Notes: generated by a model not told the origin, from the sequence alone. A stretch of 64,000 nucleotides of DNA from Aralia elata (GCA_034770075.1 CM068385.1:59832980-59896979), one strand, 5' to 3'. Positions 22,770 through 34,154 are shown, counted from the first letter of the stretch. Numbers and translations: made by a program.

Positions 22770-23451
22770 TATAGTTACCACGCAAGTATCGGTATGCCAT
22801 CGTACGAAGCTCTCAATGGAAGGAAGTGCAGGACGCCTTTGTGTTGGGACGAAGTGGGAGAACGACGACTTTTGGGTACAGAATTGGTGTGACAGACGGC
22901 GGAGATCGTCCGGAAAATAAGAGCCAGACTGGTAGCAGCCCAAGACAGACAGAAAAAGTATGCTGATTTACATCGTAAGAACAGAGAATTTGAAGTGGGC
23001 AACTTTGTGTTTATGAAGTTATCTCCCTGGAAAAGGGAAGATAAGGTTCGGAAAGAAGGGTAAGCTGAGTCCGAGATTCGTAGGACCATTTGAAATACTC
23101 AGGAAGATAGGCGAAGTAGCATATAAGGTAGCTTTACCTCCTGAACTAGAACATATTCACAATGTATTTTACGTATCTGTATTACGACCATACAAACCCG
23201 ATTATAAGTACGTAATATCGTATGAGCCTATTCAAATTGAGAGGGATCTAGCATATGAAGAAATCCCTGTACGAATAGTTTATAAGAAGGAACAAGTACT
23301 AAGAAATAAGGTGATACCTTCCGTGAAGGAAATAAGGTGATACCTTCGGTGAAAGTAATGTGGAGAAACCACAATGCTGAGTAGGCCACGTGGGAATTAG
23401 AGGATACAAAGAAGAGAGATTATCCCCATCTCTTTACTTGAACTTGTAGTG
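22770..23451 (+). pseudogene. chromovirus integrase C-terminus and chromodomain fragment
   Basis: End of a Ty3/gypsy chromovirus pol. Conceptual translation gives GMPSYEALNGRKCRTPLCW, a Lys/Arg-rich helix (RQKKYADLHRKNREF), the GPF/Y-type segment LSPRFVGPFEILRKIGEVAY, PPELEHIHNVFYVSVLRPY, and a chromodomain-like tail ending ATWELED and YPHLF. A stop near 22891, a frameshift near 23030, a 26-bp tandem duplication (23303-23354) that shifts the frame before the chromodomain, and a TAG near 23381 inactivate it. Protease, RT, RNase H and the integrase core are missing. A polypurine tract (AAGGGGGAA, 23474-23482) and the 3' LTR follow. Confidence 0.88.
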
Positions 23452-23485
23452 ATTCTGGGGACGGAATCCTTATAAGGGGGAATGA

Positions 23486-26033
23486 TGTAATATCCGAGAA
23501 ATTTAAAAGATTATTATTAATGCAATGAGATTTATTTGATAATAATCATGTGCATTTATGTGTGATGTGTAGTTATGATGTGTAGTTATGATGTTAGTTA
23601 ATGCAATGAAATTTCATCATGTAAAAAAGATAGGAAGATACTAAAATGAAATTATAATATGGTCGAGCTTAAGTTATGAATTAACGAAGCTTGAAAGAAT
23701 GAGCCTTGTGTGGCATAATGATTCATGGTGAATCAATTGAAGATTTATCGAATTGATGGAAGTGATTTATTTAAACAGTAGATGTTTAATATTAAGTATA
23801 ATTACAATAATTATGTACTAGAGGAATAAACCTAGTGGGAGAATCATTAAGTAGCAACCATGGTAGGGGGTTCAGCGCGAGCCCAACCATTTTATGTGAC
23901 CAAGTGGGCGGTTAATACTAAATTAGTACTTATACCAGCCCAAGCATATGTGCTGGATATAAACATATATCCTCTAGCGTATCAAGCTTTAGGTCCATAC
24001 CAGTGCCGTTAAGCCACTGATGCAAATCGGTAAGCCCAAACGTGGGTTGGCCCTTATAAGCTTACTGATGTGGAGGGATAAGTTATAGTAATATGTAATC
24101 CCTAATTTTTAGTCCTGTTAGTACAATCAGCCGAACTAAGCCACTAGCCTATCTCCTACGTTGCTTAACAATAGGATTAGTGAATGATGAGGGCATAGTC
24201 TGAAAAGAAGTTGGTGAAGCTTTCTACCTAACATCTCTTAACCATTGGATAATTCCATTATATGTTGGTTCGAAGATCTGAGTAAAGACCAGTAAGTGGG
24301 TAAAGGCTTTCCTATAAATAGAGACTCCTAGTTCATCTTACGGAGCTTGTTAGATGGTTCAGTTCTGATATAGAGAGAGAAATAGTGAGTTTGAGAGATA
24401 AAGAAGATTATCAAGGGAAGCTCTTGCAGTTCGGTAATCAGAGAAGTTTAGGAAGAAGAGGAGAGTGAACAACTTACGAGTCTTATCTCAAGAAGGTACA
24501 AACCTTTAACTGTAAATCTTTAATTTAAGTATGAGTCTGTCATAGAGTAATCTTACATGCTTGGTTGTGGGAGGATTATGTGTGAGAATTATGATGGATT
24601 CCGAAGTTATAAGGTGACTGTTGATGGAGATTACCTGTATGTTAAAATGTGTTGAACTTCTTAACTGAATAAAGAGAATAATATAAAATACCTTACTGTG
24701 ACAAAAGTGGTGAGTGAGCACAGTGCTTTGGGTTCATAGTTCATATAGTCTATAAGTGTTGTCAATAAGGCTTATGACCGAACCTTAGTAAAACCAATGA
24801 AAGACGTGAACTGTGTCGAAAAGAAATATAGTGTTTGATCTAGCAAAATGTGTAATAATAAGTAGTAACGGGGATGACGAAGCTATTCCGACGAGGTTCA
24901 TCATCTGACCCCGAACCCCCGAATCGAAGTAACTGGGTCGGACGTAAGTTCGTTATCTGACCCGAACTCCCGAACCCGAAGGTATTAGTATCTGCTTTGG
25001 GTGGGTTCTGTACCAGACCCTACTTTCCCTAAATGGACATAATCCCTTTTTAGATCATGTCCCTAAACCAATGTCTCATGTCCCAATCATAAACCGATCT
25101 GAAGCCGAGTTCTTAACGTCGTTGAAGACCCAAACCCCAACTCTCGAAGTCACAAAGTCGAACCTAAGTTTGTCGTTGGTTCTAAGTTTGTCGTCGGATC
25201 CCGAACCCCTGCGAAAATCTCCAAAGTCAAACCCGAGTCGAATTTCGGAAGCCAACCGGTCGGTCGATCCAAATCCCTGACCCCAAAGTCACCAACGTAG
25301 AGTGACCGAACTGGTCATGGAATATTCACACAAGTATTGAGAGACTAAGTCAGTCGATCGCACAACTCCAACCGTAGGGCTCCACCCTACGATTGTAGGC
25401 TATTTCGGCAGACTAATTACAGTTCAGCTTTATCTTGTGGCTGTCTCGGTGTTCTCGGCCACAAGATGGGATGAGATTAATAAAAGGTGTTAATAAGAAA
25501 ACTTGTATGCGATATAACTTAACAGAAAGATGATCGGTCAGACTTATTAAGCGAATGAAATATTGAAAAAGGTTAATGCGTAAGCCCTGGTTGTAAATGG
25601 TTGAATCGATTATGTTTATTATGTTCAACAGAGATTAACAATAGAGTGACTTACTACCAATGTAGGTTATCCGAAGAGAAGGGTTTAGAGTAAATAGTAG
25701 CAGCAATACAGGTAAGTTCCCTAACTGTAAAAATTTCTAAATTACTATTGTACAAACTGATTATTGTCGTAGGTAAGACTTCAGACTTATTGCAAATTTC
25801 TTTACTTGTACACTGTTATTATTCGTACAAGAAGTTAAATGTTATATTTCATAACCATGTTGAATACGCCTAAACATGTCAAGTCTTGATTAAACATCTT
25901 GAGAACCTTTTCAATATTGTTGACATTGGAAGTTAAGTTATACCAGGGATTATTCTTAGAAGTGCGTCTAAGCCAATCGATTCGGTTAGACTAATGAGTA
26001 TATAGATTGGTCATCAATCCAATTCTTGAGTAA
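23486..26033 (+). repeat. chromovirus 3' LTR, interrupted by Tat element 1
   Basis: Starts TGTAATATCCGAG just after the polypurine tract of the pol fragment. It runs to the Tat insertion and appears to resume at 36285-36577. It includes a GC-richer stretch (24860-25290) with repeated CCCGAAC motifs and a TATA-like CTATAAATAG near 24312. Two short dyads (CGTAGGG/CCCTACG near 25372; ATCTTGTGGC/GCCACAAGAT near 25432) could form hairpins. No genes. Confidence 0.7.
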
Positions 26034-26038
26034 GCTGT

Positions 26039-28172
26039 TGTCGACGCCGGGTTTTCTTCTCGCGTGTCCTTTTCCAATTTTTAGCCTTTTAGGTGATTTT
26101 GGGAAAAAAGGTCGGCATTGATGTCGACGGGGTTTTGAAAGATCGTGTTTTATGATGAGCCAATTAACCAGAGTCGCCAGTTGGTATATTTGAAATGGAT
26201 GTACCAACTCATCCGAGTTTTCGTTTTTTTTTTTTATAAATCGCTGGCTCATATGTGACTCCGAATTAATTGGTCTGCGAATCGAGATTCATAGAGTTCG
26301 GGGGCTTGCTTAAGTGAGGGGAAGGTGTTAGGCACCCCTCGACTTCCGTGAAACACGATTACCACAATCTTGATGCTTTCCTATCCTTTAATTCATGAAA
26401 TGTGTGTGTGTGCGCGTGTGTGTGTGTGTGTGTGCTTATGTGAATGTTGTGGTGAGTTTGTATGAAAGAATTATTTGGATTTTTAGGGAAAGTCGTGCTT
26501 CAATTTGAGAGTGCTTTGGAATGTCCTTTCGGCATACACGAGAAAGCTTGATTCTTTATAAGAAAGGTTTGATTTTAATTGTCAAAAACTGCAAGGTTTT
26601 TTATTAAGTATCGTTTTGGCAAAACAAGAGTTTTAAACCTTCGTCTAAATAGGAATCGAGATCTATACGTTGCTTTCATAAAATGATGGGCAATTTCTAG
26701 AATCTCTTTAACCCTATATACAATGGTTTAATAAAACGTCATTTTATTTATAAAATCATTTTGTGTTATGTTTTGGAAAACGATCTTCCTTTAGCTTTCT
26801 CGTTAGATAGGAGTCGACATTCATTAACATTTCTCAAATTTTAACCTCGTGATTCTAATATCCTACTTTGATTGATTTTATGAAAATCTTATCATTTAGC
26901 TTTGAAATCAATTTCGTGTCATAAATCAAATCAAGCATAAACACGCGTCGGGGCTATTCATGGGCATGTAAGCCATCAAAATGTCCCCGAACGCCAACAA
27001 CCACAAATTTCACTATTTCGGGGCCTTAAACCCGATTCTCGCCTTAGCGTCATTTTAAGGCCCGACGGTTACATGTTTACAACGAAGGATTACATTGTTC
27101 CTAAATACACACGTCAAAATTTGTCCATCATCGGATTCGGACCATGGTGTCACGCTCCTAGGCTCACATCCACAATTTATCACAAACATCAAATAGATAC
27201 AATAACATAACTAACAACGGATTGCTTAACGCCCCACAAGGATCCAAAATTAACAATCTACATAGATCAATTCCATCTAATGTATATATCGATATGAACA
27301 AGCAACACCTTACCCAATGGATATCATCGGATTATTAGGAAGAACTTTGTTCCGATGGAACCCTCTCTAATAATTCCTAATCCATTGTTCCACAATAATT
27401 TACATGAAATCTACATTTAATTCAATCAAATGACATGATAGGAATTGGTATAATAAAAGAGATTTCACCTTGCAATTGATATCCAAATGGATGTGAACTT
27501 GTGTATTGAATAGAAGGAAAAAGTATTATGTGATACAATCAAATCACAAGAATAATATTCCTCTCTTTTTTTCTCACTTTCTCTTCTATTTTTGTAGCAA
27601 AATCTCACTATTTCCTCTCTATTTCCGTGCTTATGTTGCTGCTGGAATTTCCTTCTTCTCCACAATTGCTGAACTTGCTCCCCCTCCTGTATGCTGCTGC
27701 CCCGAAGCGGCTTAAATAGGCTGGCCAGAGCCAGCCGCAGATCTATCTGCGGCTGGCCGCAGATGGATCTGCGGCTGGCCAGCTGGCACGCCTCCCATCG
27801 CACTCAGCTGGTAGTGCTGATTTCCTGGTTTCCGTGCTGGCGCACCCACTTGGCCGCAGATCCATCCGCGGCTGGCGGGCTTGACTTTCTCGATTTTCGT
27901 GCCACGCCTCGATTTTCGTGCCGCAACGTCGGCTTTCGTTGACAGGCTCGTGTTCTGCAGTCAGGGAATTTCCGGGAGACGTGCCACCTCATTCGGAAGT
28001 GCCTGCTTCGGACGGCTTTATTGTCACGTAAACTTGGGTTACCCAAAACATTTCGGCGGTGCCGGGCGCTCTCCCTTGTGCCCGCTCCTTTGTTCCCGCA
28101 AGCTGGTTCAATTGACGATTTTGCCCTCCTGTCATGATTAGTAGAAGGAAACGCAAAATTTGGGTGTCTACA
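26039..28172 (-). repeat. Tat element 1, 3' LTR
   Basis: 2134 bp. It carries a GT-rich microsatellite (about 26401-26434) and three 18-bp dyads (27735-27752, 27757-27774, 27854-27871). In minus orientation these lie upstream of a TATA-like TATTTAAG near 27710-27718. ORFs inside (for example 156 codons at 27804-28274) recur in both LTRs only because the LTRs are copies. Confidence 0.95.
27735..27871 (-). promoter_or_regulatory. cluster of CCGCAGAT-NN-ATCTGCGG dyads in the Tat LTR
   Basis: Three copies of an 8+2+8 dyad: CCGCAGATCTATCTGCGG, CCGCAGATGGATCTGCGG and CCGCAGATCCATCCGCGG. The same three sites occur in the LTRs of Tat element 2 (41187, 41209, 41309) with different spacer bases. They sit just upstream of a TATA-like box in element orientation. 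They could bind a dimeric factor or form hairpins; function is inferred only from position and conservation. Confidence 0.5.
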
Positions 28173-28185
28173 GCTGCCCCTCTTT
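28173..28185 (-). other. Tat element 1 polypurine tract
   Basis: On the minus strand AAAGAGGGGCAGC directly precedes the 3' LTR. The same sequence stands at 41622-41634 in element 2. Confidence 0.85.
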
Positions 28186-28410
28186 ATCATGTTTATGAAA
28201 TGATAAATGAAATGAACAGGATAAAGAATAGACACTCGATGCATGAATGACAGTGCGTAAGAATGACAGTACATACATGATGCCCCACATATAGCCTATG
28301 ATGCAACATAAGATGTAATACATGCAAGACATTCGTAAGAGTGTCAATGTATCAACCCCTTGACCGTGTTTGTTAGTCCTTGGGTTCACTCTTTCAATCC
28401 ATCGTCTCGT

Positions 28411-28755
28411 TCGGGGCCGGGTATCGTCGCCGGTCACCCATCTCGTAACCCCCGGTTATCGTCGCCGGTTGGTTATCTTGTCGGAGCCGGTTATCGTCGC
28501 CGGACATCCATCTCGTGATCGCCGGTTATCGTCGCCGGTCGATCGTCATGTCGGGGCCGGGTATCGTCGCCGGTCGCCCATCTCGTAACCCCCGGTTATC
28601 GTCGCCGGGTGGTTATCTTGTCGGAGCCGGTTATCGTCGCGGTCATCCATCTCGTGATCGCCGGTTATCGTCGCCGGTCGATCGTCCTGTGAGTGCCGGG
28701 TTTCGTCTCCGGTTGCTCGTCTCGCGATCACCTTATCCCATCGCATTGTCATCAA
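28411..28755. repeat. 70-bp tandem array in Tat element 1
   Basis: About five units of 70 bp beginning TCGGGGCCGGGTATCGTCGC, the last degenerate. Each unit consists of two related 35-bp halves, each with a CCGG-TATCGTCG-CCGG core. It lies in the 3' untranslated part of the minus-strand element. The same array with nine units is in element 2 at 42170-42797. Confidence 0.92.
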
Positions 28756-28985
28756 AGGACGTTATTCTCCTGACTAGTTTGAGAGGCATCCCTAGAGTTC
28801 GTCCTTGTACATCGTTCTTGGCCGCCAAGGCTAGGACCTTGACACCTAACCTGCTCGATTTTTTTTCATTTCATGGATCACATACAGAATTATCATCTAT
28901 TCATGCATGTGACACAACATGTAAATTGAGAAAAAATGACCCCTGTACAGTCTTTTGATACTGTTCTACAGATGTCATCACTTGT

Positions 28986-29925
28986 AGTGGTTCGCTTGGA
29001 TGCCTTCCCAGGTTGCTCACCACCTTGTGGTGGTTTGTTTGGATCTCAGCCCCTCCAAGGGTGCTCACCATCTTGTCGTGGTTTGCTGGGATGCCTTCTC
29101 AGGTTGCTTACCACTCTGTCGTGGTTTGCTTGGACGCCTTCCCAGGTTGCTCACCACTCTGTCGTGGTTTGCTTGGATGCCTTCCCAGGTTGCTTACCAA
29201 CTTGTCGTGGTTTGCTTGGATATCAGCCCTTCCCAGGGTGCTCACCATCTTGTCGTGGTTTGCTTGGATGCCTTCCCAGGTTGCTTATCAACTTGTCGTG
29301 GTTTGCTTGGATATCAGCCCTTCCCAGGGTGCTCACCATCTTGTCGTGGTTTGCTGGGATGCCTTCTCAGGTTGCTTACCACTCTGTCGTGGTTTGCTTG
29401 GACGCCTTCCCAGGTTGCTCACCAACTTGTCGTGGTTTGCTTGGATATCAGCCCTTCCCAGGGTGCTCACCATCTTGTCGTGGTTTGCTTGGATGCCTTC
29501 CCAGGTTGCTTACCAACTTGTCGTGGTTTGCTTGGATATCAGCCCTTCCCAGGGTGCTCACCACCTTGTCGTGGTTTGCTTGGATGCCTTCCCAGGTTGC
29601 TTACCAACTTGTCGTGGTTTGCTTGGATATCAGCCCTTCCCAGGGTGCTCACCATCTTGTCGTGGTTTGCTTGGATATCAGCCCTTCCGAGTTTGCTCAC
29701 CATCTTGTCGTTGTTTGCTTGGATGCCTTCCCATGTTGATTACCGAATTGTCGTGGTTTGCTTGGATATAAGCCCTTCCAGGGTGCTCACCATCTTGTCG
29801 TGGTTTGCTTGGATGCCTTCCCAGGTTGCTTACCAACGTGTCGTGGTTTGCTTGGATATCAGCCCTTCCCAGGGTGCTCACCATCTTGTCGTGGTTTGCT
29901 TGGATATCAGCCCTTCCCAGGGTCA
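28986..29925. repeat. 43/48-bp tandem array in Tat element 1
   Basis: About 20 units of two alternating types: 43 bp (GTGGTTTGCTTGGATGCCTT...) and 48 bp (GTGGTTTGCTTGGATATCAG...), giving a 91-bp higher-order unit over much of its length. All three plus-strand frames stay open for 750-960 bases because the unit contains no stop trinucleotide on that strand. These ORFs (320, 267 and 252 codons) are antisense to the element and have no recognisable domain, so I do not call them genes. Confidence 0.92.
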
Positions 29926-30926
29926 TTTGGCAGGCTTTTCCGCTGCTTTGTTCAGTTCATAGTCGGGCGAAGTGAGATTTGCCCCATTCGGACATCTGCT
30001 TATGTGCAATGGTTGCACCGAGACTTTGCCATGGTTGGTTTGAGTCAGTTTGAAGTATTTTGATGACTCTTGATTGATTTTCACTGGATGACACCGCCCC
30101 AGAGGTACTTATTCCCCCCCCGAGTCTACGGATATGTCCTCCAGATATGATTCCATCTCAGCTGATTTTGCCCCTAGTCGGGTCGCTGAGGATGGCCGGG
30201 TCCGACTGGGCCTTGATTACTACCGTTAGCCGAGCCATTTTCTTTATTGGATCGTATCGACATGATGGGGCAGTATACTGCAGGGGACGCCGATGCTTCA
30301 GACCTATCCACCACTTTATCCATCCTGCTTAAGTTAGTTTCAGATCTGTAGACCATTTTATCTCCTGCATAAGATTATGTCAGTTTTCATCTGTTATCGA
30401 AAAGGAAATCCTTGTAACGAAATGATTTATATATATAGACATGCATTTATATTCAGTCATTTTCCCCTTTTTTCGTATCGTTGCCTTTCATCGGATCCTC
30501 ATTTTATCCAGTCAACCACGATTTTGATATCTTGCCCCCTTTTTCCTCTCAAGTCTTGATGGAGATTTGACAGATACTACCGCACACCCTGTTGATTTCA
30601 TCGGACTGAGTCTTAGATTTTTTTTTTTTTTTTTTTTTTGACTAAGTGTTTGGTTGGGTCCGGGTTATGTCACTTGAGATGAAGCTGATCAGGTGGCTGA
30701 CTTCGGGAAGGTTTTGAGGGTATAGGAAGGCTTTTCTGGTTGTTGGGAATTGGTTTTGACAGAAGAAAGTATTATTTTGTAAGGAATGGGACGTGCCACG
30801 ATGGCGGCCTACGTTACCCCCACAAGTCGGGAGATCAGGTCCTACGTAGTTCGTTCTTTCAAAGAACGACGAGAAAATGATGATGATGATGGGTTCTTTC
30901 AAAGGCTTTTCTGGTTGTGGGGAATT

Positions 30927-30972
<46 letters not shown>

Positions 30973-31172
30973 GAAGGCATGCCTTTCTTTAGCACTAGGT
31001 CATTTTCTTTGAACTTCTGAGGTCTTATCTTTTGTCGTAAGATCGAGGAGATTCTTTGCTGATTACAAACTGGCCGCGTGAAATAGCAGCCACCCTTTTC
31101 TCATCAATTAGGGCCAATTGGTCGTATCGACCTTGCATTCAAACCCTCCTCGTTTATCTGAGCATCTCAACC
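29926..31172 (-). other. Tat element 1 3' untranslated region with poly-T runs
   Basis: No coding domain seen. It holds a T run at 30619-30640 and a longer one at 30929-30969 (poly-A in element orientation). The stretch beside the second run repeats nearby sequence (AAGGCTTTTCTGGTTGTTGGGAATTGG near 30727 and 30900), pointing to a local duplication. Confidence 0.7.
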
Positions 31173-31647
31173 TCAAATGGCAGAAATACCTCTATTCCGG
31201 TATACCAAAAGAGTGTAAGGGGTTGCCCCTGTAGAAATACGCACCGATTTTCGGTACGCCAGCAGGGTGAAAGGTAGCAGATCCGGCCATCCCCGATGTT
31301 TAGCAGACATTCTCGCCATGATCTTCTTGATATTCTTATTCGCAGCCTCCACTGCCCCATTCATCTTAGGCCGGCAAATGACAAAATTGAGGTGTTTGAT
31401 CTTGAACTGGTCATATAATTCCTTCATAAGGGTAACTGCTCCAAATTTTTTGGCATTGTCGGAGACTAAGGGCCTCAGGTTGCCCATATCGGCAAATGAT
31501 ATCTCCATACTGGCTTAACAGCTCTGTTTTCTGGCTAGGGGTCAGATCTGTTCCTATTTTGAGCTCTCGGGGTTTGCCAAGGGTTTCCAATTTTTTATGG
31601 TGGATGGTTTGGTTTGAGTTGGGTTTGGGGTTTGTCTTCAAACCCAT
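31173..31647 (-). pseudogene. Tat element 1: RT N-terminus joined to integrase core
   Basis: Minus strand. The first part (31647 to about 31520) reads PRELKIGTDLTPSQKTELLSQ, the segment that opens the RT region of Tat-type polyproteins. It is followed at once by integrase core: LVSDNAKKFG with a catalytic Asp, then CRPKMNGAVEAANKNIKK with the catalytic Glu, then WPDLLPFTLLAYR. The RT catalytic domain, RNase H and the integrase zinc finger are absent between them. A frame change near 31508 separates the two parts. Confidence 0.82.
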
Positions 31648-31929
31648 CCTTTGATTCTCGTCAGGCGTTGCCCGTCATTATCTGTCTCATCTTGCTCAAT
31701 GCCCATTAAATCGAAATCCAGCCCAATATCAAAATCGGTAGTCAACTTTCGAATTTGAAAAATCGTTTTGTTAGGCAAGAGACACTCAAATTGGTACACC
31801 TGGCATGAAACAAAATTGTTTGTCATATATATAAGGCATTTTCCTGCAATGATCATCTTTAAGACAACATGACAAAAATAACATAATCATGCAAAATTTT
31901 AAAATAAGGGACAACAACTGGCATCTACT
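31638..31929 (-). pseudogene. Tat element 1: acidic pre-RT segment
   Basis: Minus-strand frame of 72 codons (31856-31638) with the acidic stretch DFDLMGIEQDETDND, between the gag relic and the RT N-terminus. A homologous segment is in element 2 at about 45985-46130, but there it follows the integrase zinc finger. I do not recognise a named domain. Confidence 0.5.
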
Positions 31930-33472
31930 CATGGTCCTTCTTCATAACCTCTGGCTGCTCTACCACGATCTTCCCGCTATCGATCATATTCTGAATTTTG
32001 TGCTTCAGAGCCCAGCATTCCTGAGTATCATGGACCAGGAGAACCCGAATGGTATGCACCACTTCTTACTCGGATCAAATTCTCCTCTTTTCGGATCAAT
32101 TGGGGGTGCCAAATCGCCTATCCTTCTCTGTGCTATCAATTACCGCCCAAAATCTGTTCAAGAGGCTCCCCAAGCGGGGTGAATACCCGATTCTCTTGCT
32201 GTCTCAAACCTTCTTCGTTCGCCCGACCTTTGATAATTGAGATTATGTTGTCGGTGGTGGCACAATTCTCTGTATTTGCACTGGAGGATTGTTTCTCTTG
32301 CCTTTCTAGATGATCCCTGCAGGATGAGGGGAAAACATTCTTCCTCCTTTTTTTCTGTTTGAATTCTACGGGAAGTGCTGCCATAGTTTCCACACTGGAT
32401 TTGCTCCGCAACCACTTTCCAGAGCTGTGAGGTCCCGGATCTTACCAGATTTTAACCCCATATCCACCATTTCTCCGTGTTTTATCATCTCGGCAAAAGG
32501 TCTCCCAATCCCCGATATCACCCGCTCATAATAGGGCGCCTCCTGAATGTCCACAAAGGTCATTACCATTTCCGCCTCGTTCATTGGGGGATTCACCTGT
32601 GCAGGCCCATACCCCCTCCATCGTTGTGCATAGTCCCTGAAAGATTCTTTTGGTTTGCTTCTTGATTTTTGTCATTTGATATCTATCAGGGGCCATCTGG
32701 GCCTGAAAGCTGTTATTGAATTTAAGAAGGTATGGGCCAACTCCTCCCAGTTGTGGATTCGGGCATTGTCAAGGCGGGCATACCAGATCCTTGCCTCCCC
32801 TGTTTAAGCTTTTCTGGAATAGCTGCATCCTCAAGCCCCTCGTCCTCGGCATAAGACCCGAGTTCTCCAATGTATATTTTCAAGTGCGTGTAGGGGTCCC
32901 CCTTTCCATTGTATTTTTTGAACTCGGGGACCTTGAACTTCTCTGGATATCTGGTTCCGGGAGAAGGACACCACAGATCTGAGTAATTAACCCTACCCAG
33001 GGAGCCTAGCCTCTTAGAGGATTGGAGGATCTCCTCCATGTGTTTCATTTTTTTCCGAAGGTCGTCCGTGTCCCCTTCCTCTGGGATAGCAATCACGGTC
33101 CTGTTAGATATGGGAACGGCCTTTGGGGATGACTGGCTCGTCCTTGAGTCGGGGTTGGTCATCTTTAAGCAGGTTTGCACCATTTTTAGGAGGATTCTGG
33201 TCATCCCCTGGTGGTGGAATATTATGCGATCCTTGGTTTGACGGATTCTGTCTGATCAAGAACTGTTCCTTTAGCATTGTGGCCATTTCTATCATCTGCT
33301 TTTTAAAATCATCAAACTCTTCCCGAGATATGGAATTATGATTAGGAATATCAGCCATTTCTGATGTAGAATTTTGGGCTTTCTTAGACTGCGAACGGGT
33401 TTGAGGAGCAATCCTACAGAGACAAAATGGTTCGAAGTTTAGTCCTGGGGGGAAATGAAAACATGGATGCAT
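31930..33472 (-). pseudogene. Tat element 1 gag, frameshifted
   Basis: Minus strand, read in several frames. It starts MHPCFHFPPG at 33472, or at the internal Met of MADIPNHNSI. Then come a coiled-coil-like stretch (EEFDDFKKQMIEMATMLKEQ), a Pro/Asp-rich linker, FKVPEFKKYNGKGDPYTHLK (the Tat gag motif) and, after more frame breaks, MVMTFVDIQEAPYYERVI and, near 31950-32040, DTQECWALKHKIQNMIDSGK. The last two match the C-terminal part of Tat gag. It would form the particle shell if intact; at least four frameshifts prevent that. Some of these may be single-base assembly errors. Confidence 0.8.
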
Positions 33473-33739
33473 GCTAAAGCTATAACTTTTTTGTGTGTTT
33501 GGGGTTCTTTAATCTTTCCCTGCAAAAGAGAAAGTTAGTAGTCCTTTAGTGCCATAACCAATGCTAAACATGCTTTATTATGCTCCCCCAACTATTCCCT
33601 GCAATTCACAGCGGTTAGTAATCTCTTTCGACATAAAAAAGGGATGTATGAATATTGAATGAGATCATGACATTTAGACGTTATAAACGTAAAAAGGCAT
33701 GAAGAGACTTTTCCTGCGTTGGGTTATTCTGAGGATGAC
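33473..33739 (-). other. Tat element 1 gap between leader ORF and gag
   Basis: No coding sequence recognised. A C/T-rich stretch with a CCTGCAAAA motif is shared with element 2 near 47150-47240. Confidence 0.5.
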
Positions 33740-34006
33740 CTATCCTAGGGTTACTCTCACGGGCTTTTCGGCATGAAGGTTCCCAAATCTTCGCAATCTA
33801 CTCGTTTGAGCCCTTTCGATTGGAGCGGATTTGAGTGGTGCGTTTCCTGAGCCATCTCCGGGGAGCAGCCCCATCGAGTCCAGTAATAAAGCAACCGACA
33901 GGTTCGCCTCAGGAGGATTGAGGTACTCTCTCAACATACATTCACATTCATCGTTCTCACCGTATGCAAATGATTTCTTTAAAGTAAAGCCATTCCATTC
34001 AATCAT
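33740..34006 (-). CDS. small leader ORF between primer site and gag (Tat element 1)
   Basis: An 88-codon ORF on the minus strand starting MIEWNGFTLKKSFAYGEND, then CECMLREYLNPPEANLSVAL, ending in a basic segment. It begins about 130 bp after the primer site and ends about 270 bp before gag. A clearly homologous frame is in element 2 at 47432-47685 (MIEWDDFTLKQSFAYGEDD), broken by a frameshift. Known Ogre elements carry an extra ORF before gag, but I do not recognise this protein, and it is short. It has no signal peptide or membrane segment. Confidence 0.5.
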   Translation of the reverse strand: MIEWNGFTLKKSFAYGENDECECMLREYLNPPEANLSVALLLDSMGLLPGDGSGNAPLKSAPIERAQTSRLRRFGNLHAEKPVRVTLG

Positions 34007-34136
34007 TCATTCATTGGACAACAACACACATTCGCACAACAAAAGCAAAAAATCAAAATATCGCACACACACACATTTATGAATTTTAAAGGATAGGACA
34101 GCATCAAGATTTGAACGCGGCTTAAGCCCTCTAATG

Positions 34137-34154
34137 TCCCCAGCGGAGTCGCCA
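34137..34154 (-). other. Tat element 1 primer-binding site
   Basis: On the minus strand TGGCGACTCCGCTGGGGA stands two bases after the 5' LTR. The first 12 bases agree with the 3' end of a plant tRNA-Arg as I recall it, consistent with Tat/Ogre elements. Confidence 0.85.

Noticed and set aside
25372..25475. Short GC hairpins that look like bacterial terminators
   Set aside because: This is plant nuclear LTR sequence; such hairpins have no terminator role here.
27804..28274. 156-codon ORF repeated at 35916-36293
   Set aside because: Both copies lie in the LTR of one element, so repetition reflects LTR duplication, and no domain is seen.
28411..28755. CRISPR-like array
   Set aside because: Units abut without unique spacers, in a plant retroelement; it is an ordinary tandem repeat.
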